Part shown: positions 8,374-17,982 of the stretch, in pieces
Layout of the letters: each line of letters opens with the position of its first letter
Numbering within the stretch: position 1 is the first letter of the stretch
Source: an uncultured Alistipes sp.
GTDB taxonomy: Bacteria > Bacteroidota > Bacteroidia > Bacteroidales > Rikenellaceae
DNA: 63,766 nucleotides
Direction of reading: 5' to 3'
NCBI GenBank assembly: GCA_900539755.1
Contig: UQDC01000014.1
Span: 1 to 63,766, forward strand
The notes under the pieces: generated by a model
Databases searched by the model: none
Told to the model about the DNA's origin: nothing
Seen by the model: only the letters and a program-made list of their open reading frames with translations
Made by a program: the position numbers and the translations under genes

Positions 8374-10302
8374 TTACCGATTTATCCGCAGTTTTCCATT
8401 CAGATCTTCGATTATTTTATCTTCTTCGATCAGCGCGGAGATCTCCGCCAAAATCGTATCGATCGGAAACGGAATGTTTTCGGCAAGCTGTTTGACTCCG
8501 AGGTCGGCTTTTTTCAAACGTTCCAACAGCAGGGTGCGAATCTGGTTCCGATTAGTAGTCTCCGGGGCTGTAGTTCGATTTTTTCGGCGTTCGAGACAGA
8601 GATCGCATCGTCCACAGGGTGTGGTGCTCTGTTCTCCGAAATAGCGTTGGATCACCAGGCTGCGACATTCGTCTTGATTGTTGGCGTATCGGAAAATCGC
8701 ATCGACATGTTCCCGGGCAATCTCTTCCCGCAGTTTGTAACTTTCCGGAGCGATGCGTACGTTTTCTTCGGACAGACGCTCTTCGGTCAGCATCAGTATG
8801 GGGCTGCGATTACCTGGAATATAGCGGATGATGTGTAGTTGCCAGAGCTGTTTGAACAGTTCACGGACATGTTCGATCTGGTAGCCCGAAAGGTGGGCGA
8901 TCTCCTGTTCGTCGATGGGGATGAAGTCGCTGAACAGCCCGGAGTACTGGCGTAACAATACCGTGATAATGTGATCTAGTTCACGTCGGATGACGCGCAT
9001 GCGATACAGATCGTCCCTCTGTACAATAAAGCGAATGCGAGGAGGATTGTCGGTTTCGTCGGTCAGGATCAGGTAACCGTTTTGTTGTAAAATCTTGAGA
9101 GCATTGACAGCGGTGGGTGGGTATAACTTCATCCGTGATGCGAAGTCATGGATATTGAACGAAAAGGAGCGATTTTTCCCCTCGCCAATAGCCACTTGCA
9201 GGTAGTTGAAGAGTTTTTCGTATACGGCCCGGATGGTATCAAGCGGAGGAAATTCGAGTCGCAACCGTTGGCCGGCTCGCGACGGATCATCGTCCGATAC
9301 CAGCAAGACAGCATAAGCCGGTTTGCCGTCACGTCCGGCACGTCCTGCCTCCTGGTAGTAGGCCTCCAATGAGTCACAAATGTCGTAATGGATGACAAAA
9401 CGTACATCGGCTTTGTCGATGCCCATCCCGAATGCATTGGTTGCCACCATAATTCGGTTCTGTCCGTTAATCCATTGCTCTTGTTTGAGATTACGGCTCA
9501 GAAACCCCAATCCGCCATGATAAAAATCGGCAGTGATTCCATTCTGTTGTAAGAACTGGGCAATCGTTTCGCTCTTTTCCCGTGTGCGGACATAGACGAT
9601 CCCTGATCCGGATACATTATTGACAATGCGTAGCAGGTGTTCGCGTTTATCTTCAGTGTGACGGACCACATACGAGAGATTGGAGCGGGCGAAGCTCATT
9701 CGTTTGATGTTCGGTTTGTCAAATCGTAACCGATACATGATGTCTTCAGCCACCTTCGGAGTGGCAGAGGCGGTTAGGGCCAATATGGGGGTATTGGGGC
9801 ACAGATCCCGCAGACGTGCGATTTGCAGATAAGAGGGACGAAAATCATACCCCCATTGTGAAATGCAGTGCGCTTCGTCTACGGCGATTAGTGCAACATC
9901 CATTCGGGCGCAACGCATTCGGAACATTTCGCTGTCGATGCGCTCCGGAGAGATGTAAAGGAATTTGACATCGCCATAGATGCAGTTGTCGAGAATCCGG
10001 TCGATTTCGCGATGGCTGCGGCCTGCATGGATTGCTTCGGCTAAAATACGATGTTTACGCAATCGGTCCACCTGGTCCTTCATCAAGGCTATCAACGGTG
10101 TGATTACAATGCATACACCGGTTGAGGCCAGTGTCGGAACCTGGTAGATGATTGATTTGCCGCCACCGGTTGGCATCAGCACAAGCGTATCCTGTCCCGA
10201 CGCAATGGATTTGATTGCGTCGAGTTGCAGAGGGCGAAACGAGTCATACCCCCAGTATCGTTTCAGAATGGCTTGATAGCGCGCTTCGACCGGTTCAGAC
10301 AT
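8374..10302 (-). CDS. recQ: ATP-dependent DNA helicase RecQ
   Basis: 642-residue superfamily 2 helicase that unwinds DNA 3' to 5' in recombination and fork repair. Walker A is MPTGGGKS (K49), the DEAH box is at residues 142-145, followed by the RecQ-typical HCISQWGYDFRPSY. Motif VI is YYQEAGRAGRDG. A zinc-binding Cys set (CRSL...CGRCDLC) and a winged-helix region make up the RQC part. No clear HRDC domain is present. I chose ATG 10302. The frame stays open to a TTG at 10350, but that would overlap the preceding gene by about 30 bases, while 10302 leaves a 16-base gap typical of an operon. Confidence 0.93.
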   Translation of the reverse strand: MSEPVEARYQAILKRYWGYDSFRPLQLDAIKSIASGQDTLVLMPTGGGKSIIYQVPTLASTGVCIVITPLIALMKDQVDRLRKHRILAEAIHAGRSHREIDRILDNCIYGDVKFLYISPERIDSEMFRMRCARMDVALIAVDEAHCISQWGYDFRPSYLQIARLRDLCPNTPILALTASATPKVAEDIMYRLRFDKPNIKRMSFARSNLSYVVRHTEDKREHLLRIVNNVSGSGIVYVRTREKSETIAQFLQQNGITADFYHGGLGFLSRNLKQEQWINGQNRIMVATNAFGMGIDKADVRFVIHYDICDSLEAYYQEAGRAGRDGKPAYAVLLVSDDDPSRAGQRLRLEFPPLDTIRAVYEKLFNYLQVAIGEGKNRSFSFNIHDFASRMKLYPPTAVNALKILQQNGYLILTDETDNPPRIRFIVQRDDLYRMRVIRRELDHIITVLLRQYSGLFSDFIPIDEQEIAHLSGYQIEHVRELFKQLWQLHIIRYIPGNRSPILMLTEERLSEENVRIAPESYKLREEIAREHVDAIFRYANNQDECRSLVIQRYFGEQSTTPCGRCDLCLERRKNRTTAPETTNRNQIRTLLLERLKKADLGVKQLAENIPFPIDTILAEISALIEEDKIIEDLNGKLRINR

Positions 10303-10318
10303 ACGGATGGCGGTGAGG

Positions 10319-10942
10319 TTATTTGGCCGGGATACCGACCGTCTGGGCAATAACGATATGCTGGTTAGGTTTCAATTTAAGGGTTTTGGCGATGGTGTTG
10401 CGATCGATTGAGGCATGTACGACAACGCCTAAATTTTCAGATGCGCCATACAGATAGATGTTTTGGGCGATCAAGCCGGCATCGATGCCTGCCGTCACCT
10501 CGTTGGGGTGTTTCATTTTGTTGTGATCGGCTACGAAGATGACGATCCAATCACCGTTTTTTGCAAACTCTTGAGCACTTACCTGGCTGCGGAAATCACC
10601 CTCTGCAACCGGTTCAAGAGCATGTTCCGTAGCGTTGTAGAGATAGGCTCCCTGTTTGCCGATCAGATAGAGGTCAATCTCCTGGCAGTTCATGGCTGAA
10701 GCTGCGGTGCGGCGGCCATCGGGACGATTGATACCCCAGGCAGCCCACAGCATGTTGGAGAGTTGTTGTTGCGAGAGTGATTTGTCAGGATCGAGCGCTC
10801 GATTCGTTGCCCGTGCTGCGAGGGCTTCCATCAGTGGTTTTCCACCTGTTTTTTGAGGTGCAGGAAGTTTCATCTCCTTGTTTTGCGACATGGCGCAAAA
10901 GGTCAATAGCAATGAGCACAGACAGGTCAGTGTGATTTTCAT
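10319..10942 (-). CDS. Nitroreductase-family protein with signal peptide
   Basis: 207-residue member of the FMN-dependent nitroreductase fold, of the SagB-like type. A signal peptide (MKITLTCLCSLLLTFCAMSQ) directs it to the periplasm, unusual for a flavoenzyme. The core has the RATNRALD start, SNMLWAAWGINRPDGRRTAASAMN and a C-terminal GIDAGLIAQNIYLYGASENLGVVV. Substrate unknown. It is the first gene of the leftward cluster leading into recQ. Confidence 0.8.
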   Translation of the reverse strand: MKITLTCLCSLLLTFCAMSQNKEMKLPAPQKTGGKPLMEALAARATNRALDPDKSLSQQQLSNMLWAAWGINRPDGRRTAASAMNCQEIDLYLIGKQGAYLYNATEHALEPVAEGDFRSQVSAQEFAKNGDWIVIFVADHNKMKHPNEVTAGIDAGLIAQNIYLYGASENLGVVVHASIDRNTIAKTLKLKPNQHIVIAQTVGIPAK

Positions 10943-11292
10943 GGTTCTTCGTTTTATGATAGTGTTCTCTACAAAATTACACGAAAATCCACAAAAAACA
11001 CGATCCAGATGGGGAAGAGCAGTAAGACAAGTTTGAATGCAACATTGTTTTTCTTGGGTATGACGCAGAGGTAATGTGTGTAAAGAGTTTTGGTTTGGAT
11101 TTGTCTTCCCGAAAATATTGAGTATTGTACACGTTGGTTCATTTCAATAAAATGATAATAACTTCTTGTTTTTGGGTATAATTGTCAAAAGTGTATGACA
11201 GAGCAATGATTATGCAATCCGAAGATATGGAAGGATTGTGTGAATGTTGCTATATTTATATCAGCACGCTAATCTGATATCGAATCACGATC
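10943..11292. other. Divergent intergenic region
   Basis: 350 bases between the nitroreductase-like gene (minus) and the uracil-DNA-glycosylase-like gene (plus). On the minus strand TAATTTTG (10979-10972) is a good -7 element for the nitroreductase-like gene; its upstream TTTG is poorly placed. I see nothing else. Confidence 0.45.
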
Positions 11293-12228
11293 ATGAACTT
11301 AAAACAGATGGATCATATACTCTATTCAACATTTCTGGATGATCAGGATGTTGCAGAACGGATCTATGCTTTGGTAGTGCATTGTCTGTTGGGCCCGGAA
11401 CAGGCTGAAAAGATCAGACTGCGATATTACGATATGTATCGCAATTTTTTCAAGTACAGCAAAGAGGAGTCCATTAAATATGGCTGTCCAACAGAAGTGT
11501 TGGAGTTTAGTAAGGGAGTCGAACCGTTCAAACCTAAAGGATGGGATCGCTACTATGAGGATACGATCACGGTGCCTGTTCCAATTACTCACCCGGACTT
11601 CAAGGATTTGACGGAACGCACCGAAAAGAGGGGTGCTATTGGTCTTGATTTACCCACTTGGTTTAATTTGAAAGGGAATGACAAACGGGTCATGCTGATT
11701 GCTCAAGATCCGCTGCGAAACAATTGGTGGTATTCGGATGCGGATCCAACCAAAGGGGAGGCGTATATCTGTACTGATGCTTTGTTGGCTTCACCTTTTG
11801 GTTTGCATGGAAGAAGTTGGCGGGAGAATAAGCGGGGTGGAGGCAGGATAAAATTACTTGTCGAAAAGCTTATCGTCCATGGTTATGGGGTCTATCTGAC
11901 CGATTGTCGGAAATATTTTGTTTACGATCATAAAGAGTCAGCGGCATATACTGCAAAAAAGAGGGAACTTTACAAAAGGGTATTGGAAAAAGAGATCGAG
12001 ATTATCCGTCCGACCTTGATCCTGGCCATGGGAAATGAGGCCTATGCATATTGTAAAGAGTTGTTAGGCGATCAGGCCAAACTAAAATATCTGCCTCATT
12101 TTTCGGGAGCTGCGACATGGAAAGCGAAAGCCTATTTTGGAATACCGAAGGAGCAGAAAATGTCAGTGGAGAAATTGGCCGACACGTATGTGAAGGCAAT
12201 CATAGAGGGACACTGTGGGGATCAGTAA
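11293..12228 (+). CDS. Uracil-DNA glycosylase superfamily-like protein
   Basis: 311-residue cytosolic protein. It has the outline of the uracil-DNA glycosylase fold: a motif-A-like VMLIAQDPLRNN (residues 133-144), a central TLILAMGNEAYAYC, and a motif-B-like PHFSGAATWK near residue 272. These correspond to GQDPYH and HPS in known enzymes, but the key residues differ, so catalytic activity is uncertain. A 110-residue N-terminal extension has no recognised domain. It is a single gene followed by a strong terminator. It could be a DNA repair glycosylase or a non-enzymatic relative. Confidence 0.6.
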   Translation: MNLKQMDHILYSTFLDDQDVAERIYALVVHCLLGPEQAEKIRLRYYDMYRNFFKYSKEESIKYGCPTEVLEFSKGVEPFKPKGWDRYYEDTITVPVPITHPDFKDLTERTEKRGAIGLDLPTWFNLKGNDKRVMLIAQDPLRNNWWYSDADPTKGEAYICTDALLASPFGLHGRSWRENKRGGGRIKLLVEKLIVHGYGVYLTDCRKYFVYDHKESAAYTAKKRELYKRVLEKEIEIIRPTLILAMGNEAYAYCKELLGDQAKLKYLPHFSGAATWKAKAYFGIPKEQKMSVEKLADTYVKAIIEGHCGDQ

Positions 12229-12285
12229 ACGTCAGTGTCACTATTTATTTTCACAAACTGATGGGATTGTCGCTATGTGCAGACT

Positions 12286-12324
12286 AAAAAGGTGAGGAGA
12301 ACCGATGTGTCTCCTCACCTTTTT
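12286..12324. terminator. Bidirectional terminator
   Basis: AAAAAGGTGAGGAGA and TCTCCTCACCTTTTT form a 15-bp stem. It serves the UDG-like gene from the left and plsY from the right. Confidence 0.9.
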
Positions 12325-12379
12325 GATTGGTTATCTGTGTCCACCTTTATATTGGGTGGCGTGGCGTTTTTATTGTGGT

Positions 12380-13009
12380 TTATTCCGGTTTGCGTTTGCC
12401 GAGGTAGGTTTTCGATTCGGTATGATGGATCAAACGGCCGATATTTTTGCGGTGTGTGATGAGCAGCAGTACTGCAATAACACAGCTGAAAATCACCAAT
12501 GAAGTGGAACGTTCTCCGAACAGGAAGATGATGAAGATGGGGAAGGCGATGCCTGCCGTCATGGAGCTCAGCGAGACATAGTGGGTCAACATCAGTACGA
12601 TGATAAACACCAGCAGACACAGCCCGACTGCCGGAGGGTATACGCCTGCTACTGCCCCAGCCAGTGTGGCGACACCCTTACCGCCTCGGAAGCCGGCGAA
12701 AACTGGGAAGATGTGGCCGATGACGGCCGCAGCGACCAGCGCAATTTTGAAGTTGAACAGGGCATCGCTGCCGCTTGCGTAGCTGGAAAAATGGGCCAGC
12801 ATAACAGCTACAAAACCTTTTAGAATGTCGATGGCAAAGACGGCCAATGCCGCTTTTTTGCCGAGGACTCGGAGCGTATTGGTGGCTCCGGCGTTATGGC
12901 TGCCGTGTTCACGTACGTCAATACCGTAGAAGTGTTTTCCGATCCAGACCGCACTGGGAATTGATCCGAGCAGGTAGGCAACGATGATCAGTAAGATGTT
13001 GAGTGCCAT
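12380..13009 (-). CDS. plsY: Glycerol-3-phosphate acyltransferase PlsY
   Basis: 209-residue integral inner-membrane enzyme that transfers the acyl group of acyl-phosphate to glycerol-3-phosphate, the first step of phospholipid synthesis. It has about five membrane segments. The three conserved blocks are visible: SIPSAVWIGK, GSHNAGATNTLRVLG and GHIFPVFAGFRGGKG. Length is usual for the family. Confidence 0.96.
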   Translation of the reverse strand: MALNILLIIVAYLLGSIPSAVWIGKHFYGIDVREHGSHNAGATNTLRVLGKKAALAVFAIDILKGFVAVMLAHFSSYASGSDALFNFKIALVAAAVIGHIFPVFAGFRGGKGVATLAGAVAGVYPPAVGLCLLVFIIVLMLTHYVSLSSMTAGIAFPIFIIFLFGERSTSLVIFSCVIAVLLLITHRKNIGRLIHHTESKTYLGKRKPE

Positions 13010-13061
13010 TTTGCAATATTTTTATGTGTCGAGACTGGATTTCAGCCCCCAAAATATAAGA

Positions 13062-13093
13062 CAAATATACGAAAAGTCGAGAGGAGTGGCAAA
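13062..13093 (-). promoter_or_regulatory. Promoter of plsY
   Basis: On the minus strand TTTG (13093-13090), 20 bases, TATATTTG (13069-13062). It is 52 bases upstream of the plsY ATG, in the 385-base divergent gap 13010-13394. That gap also holds a -7-like TATTTTTG (13364-13371) for the YitT gene and nothing else that I see. Confidence 0.8.
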
Positions 13094-13394
13094 TGAAAAA
13101 AACGGTTTTCAGTTTCAGCGTGTATTATGTATAGCTTCAAAGAGTCCATTTAAATATAGACTTATAATGAGGAGAATGTGACGGCCTTGGGTTCTTTCTT
13201 AGTCTATTACTATGTAGGAGAATATGAAATTTTTGACGGAATTTGCGAGAACTTTAATTCTAGTGATCTGTTCTTAATCTCTGGAAAAAGATGAATACTG
13301 TATAACCTCAATAAAAATGCGAAAAACCTTTCATTGAATAAAATGGAGGCTAATTAATTTTGTTATTTTTGTAGAATCACAGAAGTTCAAGCTT

Positions 13395-14312
13395 ATGGAG
13401 CTCTCTTTTACAGAAAAATATGGCCGTTATTTATCGCAGAGACGGATCCGTTCAGCGTTGTGGTTGATTATCGGTTCGATCTTTGTTGCGGTGGCCTTTG
13501 CTTTTTTTATGAACCCGTATCGGGTTGTACCAGGCGGAGTTTATGGTTTGGGTATTGTATTGCATGAACTTTTTCCGTCGATTCAGGTCGGTACATTCGG
13601 TCTGATGTTCGATATCCCGTTGCTGTTGATCGCATTAAGAGTTTTCGGACGAAAGTTTGGCGGTAAGACCTTTGTTTCGGCCATGATCATTCCGATTATC
13701 ATGAATATCATGACTTGGGCTTTTGGCGAAAATCCAACAACCATGTTTGGCGGGAAAATGGATTTGTCCAATGATCTGTTCTTGGTCTGCGTCTTTGGCG
13801 GTGTCTTTTTGGGAGGTGGATTGGGTATGATCCTCAAATCGGGAGCCACCTCCGGCGGAACCGATATTGTGTCGATGTTGCTGGTCAAATATGCACGTAT
13901 TCCCTTTTCGCGTGGTGTTTTGATGGTTGACTCCTGCGTAGTGATTTTTGGTATTATCGTTTTAGGAGATTGGCGTTTGCCGCTTTATTCTTTAGTCACT
14001 ATCTTTGTCGCCACTCGGATGATCGACTTTGTGGTCGATGGTGCCAGTTATGACAAATTGCTGTTTATCATCTCTGATCGTAAAGAGGAGATCCGGGAAT
14101 TTATCCTCAGTGAGATGGACCGAGGAGGTACCAGTATTAAAACGACCGGTATGTATACGGGGCAACCTCGCGAAATGATCTTTTTGGTTGTTTCCCGTAA
14201 TGAGGTTGCGACCATTGAGGGGATGATCAAACATATCGATCCGGGGTCGTTTGTGGTGGTAGTCAATGCTTATCGTACCTATGGTGACGGATTCAAGCCC
14301 TTTCCCGATTAG
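13395..14312 (+). CDS. YitT family membrane protein (DUF161 + DUF2179)
   Basis: 305-residue inner-membrane protein. Five or six hydrophobic segments lie in residues about 20-215 (for example LWLIIGSIFVAVAFAFFMN, and the Gly-rich LGGGLGMILKSGATSGGTDI). A soluble C-terminal DUF2179 domain (about 220-300: EIREFILSEMDRGGTSIKTTGMYTG) follows. Transport function is suspected for the family but the substrate is unknown. The next gene, miaB, starts 14 bases after the stop, so the two are likely cotranscribed. Confidence 0.9.
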   Translation: MELSFTEKYGRYLSQRRIRSALWLIIGSIFVAVAFAFFMNPYRVVPGGVYGLGIVLHELFPSIQVGTFGLMFDIPLLLIALRVFGRKFGGKTFVSAMIIPIIMNIMTWAFGENPTTMFGGKMDLSNDLFLVCVFGGVFLGGGLGMILKSGATSGGTDIVSMLLVKYARIPFSRGVLMVDSCVVIFGIIVLGDWRLPLYSLVTIFVATRMIDFVVDGASYDKLLFIISDRKEEIREFILSEMDRGGTSIKTTGMYTGQPREMIFLVVSRNEVATIEGMIKHIDPGSFVVVVNAYRTYGDGFKPFPD

Positions 14313-14326
14313 TTAAACATTAGCAA

Positions 14327-15700
14327 ATGGAATTTAACAAAGCAAATCTTAGCAGCCTGCGCCCGATTGTGGGGGATGGCCGCAAACTCTATATTGAGAC
14401 TTACGGTTGCCAAATGAATGCCGGTGACAGTGAGGTGGTATTGTCGATCCTTCAGCGCGAAGGGTTGCGCTATACGACAGATCCGGCAGAGGCCGATGTG
14501 ATTTTGATCAATACCTGTTCGATTCGGGATAACGCCGAACAGCGCATCTGGGGACGATTGCGCGAATTGCGCCAGTATAAGAAGAAAAACCGAGGCCTGT
14601 TGGTCGGAGTGATCGGTTGCATGGCGGAGCGTTTGCGGGAGCAATTGATCACGCAGGAGGATCTGGTCAGTGTGGTTGCCGGTCCGGACTCTTACCGGGA
14701 TCTGCCCCGATTGCTGCGCGAGGCAGAGGGGGGAGCCAAAGCGGTGAATGTCCTGCTCTCGCGAGAGGAGACCTATGCGGAGATCTCCCCGGTCCGTTTG
14801 GATAAAAATGGGGTTAGCGCTTTTGTCTCAATCATGCGAGGATGCAACAACATGTGTTCGTACTGTGTGGTTCCTTATACGCGCGGTGCCGAGCGCAGCC
14901 GTGATCCCAAGACTATCTTGCGCGAGGCTCGTGAATTGTTCGATGGCGGTTACCGGGAGGTGACGCTGCTGGGGCAGAATGTCAACTCCTATCGATGGGA
15001 AGATGAGTCGGGTGTCACCACGTTCGCTGATCTGTTGGCGGCGGTTGCATCGATTGATCCTCTATTGCGGGTCCGTTTCTCGACCTCCCATCCCAAAGAC
15101 CTCAGTGACGAGGTGTTGCATACGATGGCCCGTTTCCCGAATCTTTGCCGGGCGATCCATCTGCCGGCTCAATCGGGAAGTAGCCGGATGCTCGAGTTGA
15201 TGAACCGGAAATATACCCGGGAGTGGTACTTGGGGCGTATCGAAGCGATTCGGCGTATTCTGCCCGATTGTGCCATCTCGACCGACCTGATTGCTGGCTT
15301 CTGCACCGAGACAGAGGAGGATCATCAGTTGACTCTGTCGTTGATGCGTGAGGTGGGGTACGCTTCGGCTTTTATGTTCAAATATTCGGAACGCCCCAAT
15401 ACCAAAGCGGCCCGTCATATGAAGGATGATGTGCCGGATGAGGTAAAAACGGCTCGGTTGAACGAAATTATTGCACTGCAGAACGAGTTGTCATTGGAGA
15501 GCAACCGTCAGGATGTGGGGCACGAGTTCGAGGTGCTGGTTGAGGGAGAATCGAAGCGGAGTGATGCTCAGCTCTTTGGTCGCACCTCTCAGAATAAGGT
15601 GGTTGTCTTCGATCGGGGTAATGTACAGATCGGAGATTACGTTCGGGTGCGGGTTACAGATTGTTCTTCGGCGACACTTCACGGAGAACTGATTTCCTAA
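14327..15700 (+). CDS. miaB: tRNA-2-methylthio-N6-dimethylallyladenosine synthase MiaB
   Basis: 457-residue radical-SAM methylthiotransferase that adds the methylthio group to i6A37 of tRNAs reading UNN codons. The N-terminal domain carries the auxiliary [4Fe-4S] cysteines C28, C64 and C98. The radical-SAM triad is C173, C177 and C180 in RGCNNMCSYC. A C-terminal TRAM domain (about 390-455) binds RNA. Length and motifs are complete. Confidence 0.96.
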   Translation: MEFNKANLSSLRPIVGDGRKLYIETYGCQMNAGDSEVVLSILQREGLRYTTDPAEADVILINTCSIRDNAEQRIWGRLRELRQYKKKNRGLLVGVIGCMAERLREQLITQEDLVSVVAGPDSYRDLPRLLREAEGGAKAVNVLLSREETYAEISPVRLDKNGVSAFVSIMRGCNNMCSYCVVPYTRGAERSRDPKTILREARELFDGGYREVTLLGQNVNSYRWEDESGVTTFADLLAAVASIDPLLRVRFSTSHPKDLSDEVLHTMARFPNLCRAIHLPAQSGSSRMLELMNRKYTREWYLGRIEAIRRILPDCAISTDLIAGFCTETEEDHQLTLSLMREVGYASAFMFKYSERPNTKAARHMKDDVPDEVKTARLNEIIALQNELSLESNRQDVGHEFEVLVEGESKRSDAQLFGRTSQNKVVVFDRGNVQIGDYVRVRVTDCSSATLHGELIS

Positions 15701-15899
15701 TCGAGAGAGGCCAATCTTGTATCCTATTCCAGAGCTTAGGCCTCGAAGCAGACGAAGCTGTGAGGTCGTGATGAAGCAGGGTGTGGTGAAGTGATGAAGG
15801 GATGGAGTGATAAGGCTCCCAAGCAGCTTGACCTCCTCTCAATATCAGTCTGAAAAAGATTACAATCAATACGGTTCGGATTTAGTTAAATCAGGATAT

Positions 15900-16802
15900 A
15901 TGTTGACGGACTTCCGACTCAAAGTATTCAAGACGGTGGCGGACCGGCTGAGCTTCACGAAGGCTGCAGCCGAGTTGTTGATCTCGCAGCCAGCTGTCAC
16001 CAAACAGATCAATGAGTTGGAACGTCTGTTGGGGCGTCCGCTCTTTTTGCGGCATGGGAACCGGATTTCGTTGACCGATGATGGTGTGCGGTTGCTTGGC
16101 TATGCCAATCGTATTCTGGCGTTGTATGGTGAATTGCGGGATGCCTTTCTGGATGAACAGGGAATGCTGGCCGGCGAGATTCGCTTGGGAGCAAGTACGA
16201 CATTGTCGCAATATGTCTTGCCGGGATTGTTGGCCCGATTCCGTAAACAGTATCCCGATATTCGGGTGACACTCTTTAGTGGCAATACCGAGCAGATCGA
16301 ACGTCAGATTGCCGATGGTAAATTGGATTTCGGGGTGATCGAGGGCACAGCTTCCAATCCCGCCTTACATTACGAACCCTTTATGGATGACGAGTTGGTG
16401 TTGGTAACCTCCACGGCCAACCGTGCATTCCCCGATGAGGAGATCTCTGCTGCCGATTTGCCGAAATTGCCGTTATTAATTCGGGAAAACGGTTCGGGAA
16501 CCCTTGAGGTGCTCTCCCGCGAGTTGACCTGTCATGGGTTATCGTTGCGTCAGTTGCATATTGAGATGCAGTTGGGCAGTACGGAAAGCATCAAACACTA
16601 TCTCTTCCATTCTGATATGTTTGCGTTTGTTTCGGTGCAGGCGGTATTGGATGAATTGGCCTCGAACCGGTTGCGTGTGGTGGAGGTAAGTGATATGGAG
16701 CTGATCCGTCGCTTCAGTTTTGTGACGGCTCATGGACAGCGCAGTCGTTTGACCGACCTGCTTAAACAGTTTTGTCTGAACCATTATAACCAAAAGTTAT
16801 AG
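15900..16802 (+). CDS. LysR family transcriptional regulator
   Basis: 300-residue activator/repressor. The winged helix-turn-helix is at the N-terminus (LSFTKAAAELLISQPAVTKQINELE) and a periplasmic-binding-like effector domain (about 90-295) follows. ATG 15900 gives the usual length and starts right at the family's conserved MLTDFRLKVF. The frame extends upstream to 15807, but that leader is not family-like. It lies directly before, and on the same strand as, a YeiH-like transporter gene, recalling the yeiE/yeiH pair of enterobacteria, where the regulator is linked to sulfite/sulfur metabolism. It probably controls the neighbour; the effector is unknown. Confidence 0.92.
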   Translation: MLTDFRLKVFKTVADRLSFTKAAAELLISQPAVTKQINELERLLGRPLFLRHGNRISLTDDGVRLLGYANRILALYGELRDAFLDEQGMLAGEIRLGASTTLSQYVLPGLLARFRKQYPDIRVTLFSGNTEQIERQIADGKLDFGVIEGTASNPALHYEPFMDDELVLVTSTANRAFPDEEISAADLPKLPLLIRENGSGTLEVLSRELTCHGLSLRQLHIEMQLGSTESIKHYLFHSDMFAFVSVQAVLDELASNRLRVVEVSDMELIRRFSFVTAHGQRSRLTDLLKQFCLNHYNQKL

Positions 16803-16843
16803 TGCACAACTTTTAGTGATTGGCATGGAGTGATTTCGGCACA

Positions 16844-16851
16844 TATTTTTG
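16844..16851 (+). promoter_or_regulatory. -7 element of the YeiH-like gene
   Basis: TATTTTTG, 26 bases before ATG 16877. It places transcription start near 16857, which rules out upstream in-frame starts near 16820 for this gene. Confidence 0.6.
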
Positions 16852-16876
16852 CGCCGTCAAATCAAACGAAAATTCT

Positions 16877-17899
16877 ATGTCAGCAAGTTCTGCCGTACAC
16901 CCTTTTGATGTTGCTGCCCTTCGGGCCAAATCGATCAGACGTTCCAATCGTCAAACTTCCAAACAGACTATTTTGCCACCTGCGGCACGTAAAGCGCTTT
17001 TTTTCTTGTGCATCGTTCTGTGTGCAACTCCATATTTATCTGCACCGATTGCCTTGTTGGGCGGATTTCTTTTTACACTCCTGTTGGGACACCCCTTCCC
17101 AAAATTGAGCGGTAAAGCTACCGGTTTGCTTTTGAAGGCTTCGGTGGTTGGACTCGGTTTCGGTATGAATGTCCACAGTGCCTTGCAGGTAGGACGCGAG
17201 GGGTTGTGGTTGACCATCGCCTCGATCAGTACCGTATTGATTTTGGGTTATGTCATCGGACGCTGGTTGCACATGCGTCGCAAAATGTCGCATCTGGTTG
17301 CTTCGGGTACGGCTATTTGTGGCGGTAGTGCGATTGCAGCTGTGGCTCCTGCCGTCAAGGCCAATGAGAAGGAGACCTCCGTATCGCTCGGAGTGGTCTT
17401 TTTGCTCAACTCGTTAGCTCTGCTGCTTTTCCCGATTTTGGGACACTGGTTGGGTCTGACACAGCATCAGTTCGGTTTGTGGAGTGCAATTGCCATTCAT
17501 GATACCAGTTCGGTGGTCGGTGCATCGTCAGCCTATGGCGCTGAGGCATTGAATGTCGCAACTACCGTCAAGTTGGCCCGTGCATTGTGGATCATTCCGG
17601 TATCGCTGTTGTCTGCACTGCTGTTCCGCAGTTCAGGTAAGAAGATCTCGATTCCATGGTTTATTGGCTTCTTTATCATCGCTATGTTGATGAACAGCTA
17701 TCTGCCCTTTGTGAGTGTATTCAATACGCAGGTTGTGGCCATTTCAAAAGCTGCGCTGGTTGTAACGCTGTTCTTGATTGGATCGAGCCTCTCGGTTGAA
17801 AAGATCCGTTCAGTAGGTTTCCGCCCGTTAGTTTTAGGGATTTTGCTCTGGATTGTAGTGTCGGTCGGTTCACTGCTTGCCATTCTCTATCTCGGATAG
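16877..17899 (+). CDS. YeiH/UPF0324 family putative sulfate exporter
   Basis: 340-residue inner-membrane protein with about ten hydrophobic segments. Family landmarks are visible: VVGLGFGMNV, GTAICGGSAIAAVAPAVKA and AIHDTSSVVGASSAYG. The family is annotated as putative sulfate exporters, with limited experimental basis. ATG 16877 was chosen because a -7 promoter element lies at 16844-16851. The LysR gene immediately upstream is the probable regulator. Confidence 0.9.
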   Translation: MSASSAVHPFDVAALRAKSIRRSNRQTSKQTILPPAARKALFFLCIVLCATPYLSAPIALLGGFLFTLLLGHPFPKLSGKATGLLLKASVVGLGFGMNVHSALQVGREGLWLTIASISTVLILGYVIGRWLHMRRKMSHLVASGTAICGGSAIAAVAPAVKANEKETSVSLGVVFLLNSLALLLFPILGHWLGLTQHQFGLWSAIAIHDTSSVVGASSAYGAEALNVATTVKLARALWIIPVSLLSALLFRSSGKKISIPWFIGFFIIAMLMNSYLPFVSVFNTQVVAISKAALVVTLFLIGSSLSVEKIRSVGFRPLVLGILLWIVVSVGSLLAILYLG

Positions 17900-17942
17900 T
17901 TATATTGACTGCTTCATAAATACACAACACATTGTTATCTTC

Positions 17943-17982
17943 TCCCCGAAGGGCATTTAAAAGGTCCTTTGGGGATTTTTTT
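17943..17982 (+). terminator. Terminator of the YeiH-like gene
   Basis: TCCCCGAAGG (17943-17952) pairs with CCTTTGGGGA (17966-17975), one G-T pair, followed by seven T. Confidence 0.85.

Noticed and set aside
16820..16876. Upstream in-frame start of the YeiH-like gene
   Set aside because: It lies before the likely transcription start set by TATTTTTG at 16844-16851.
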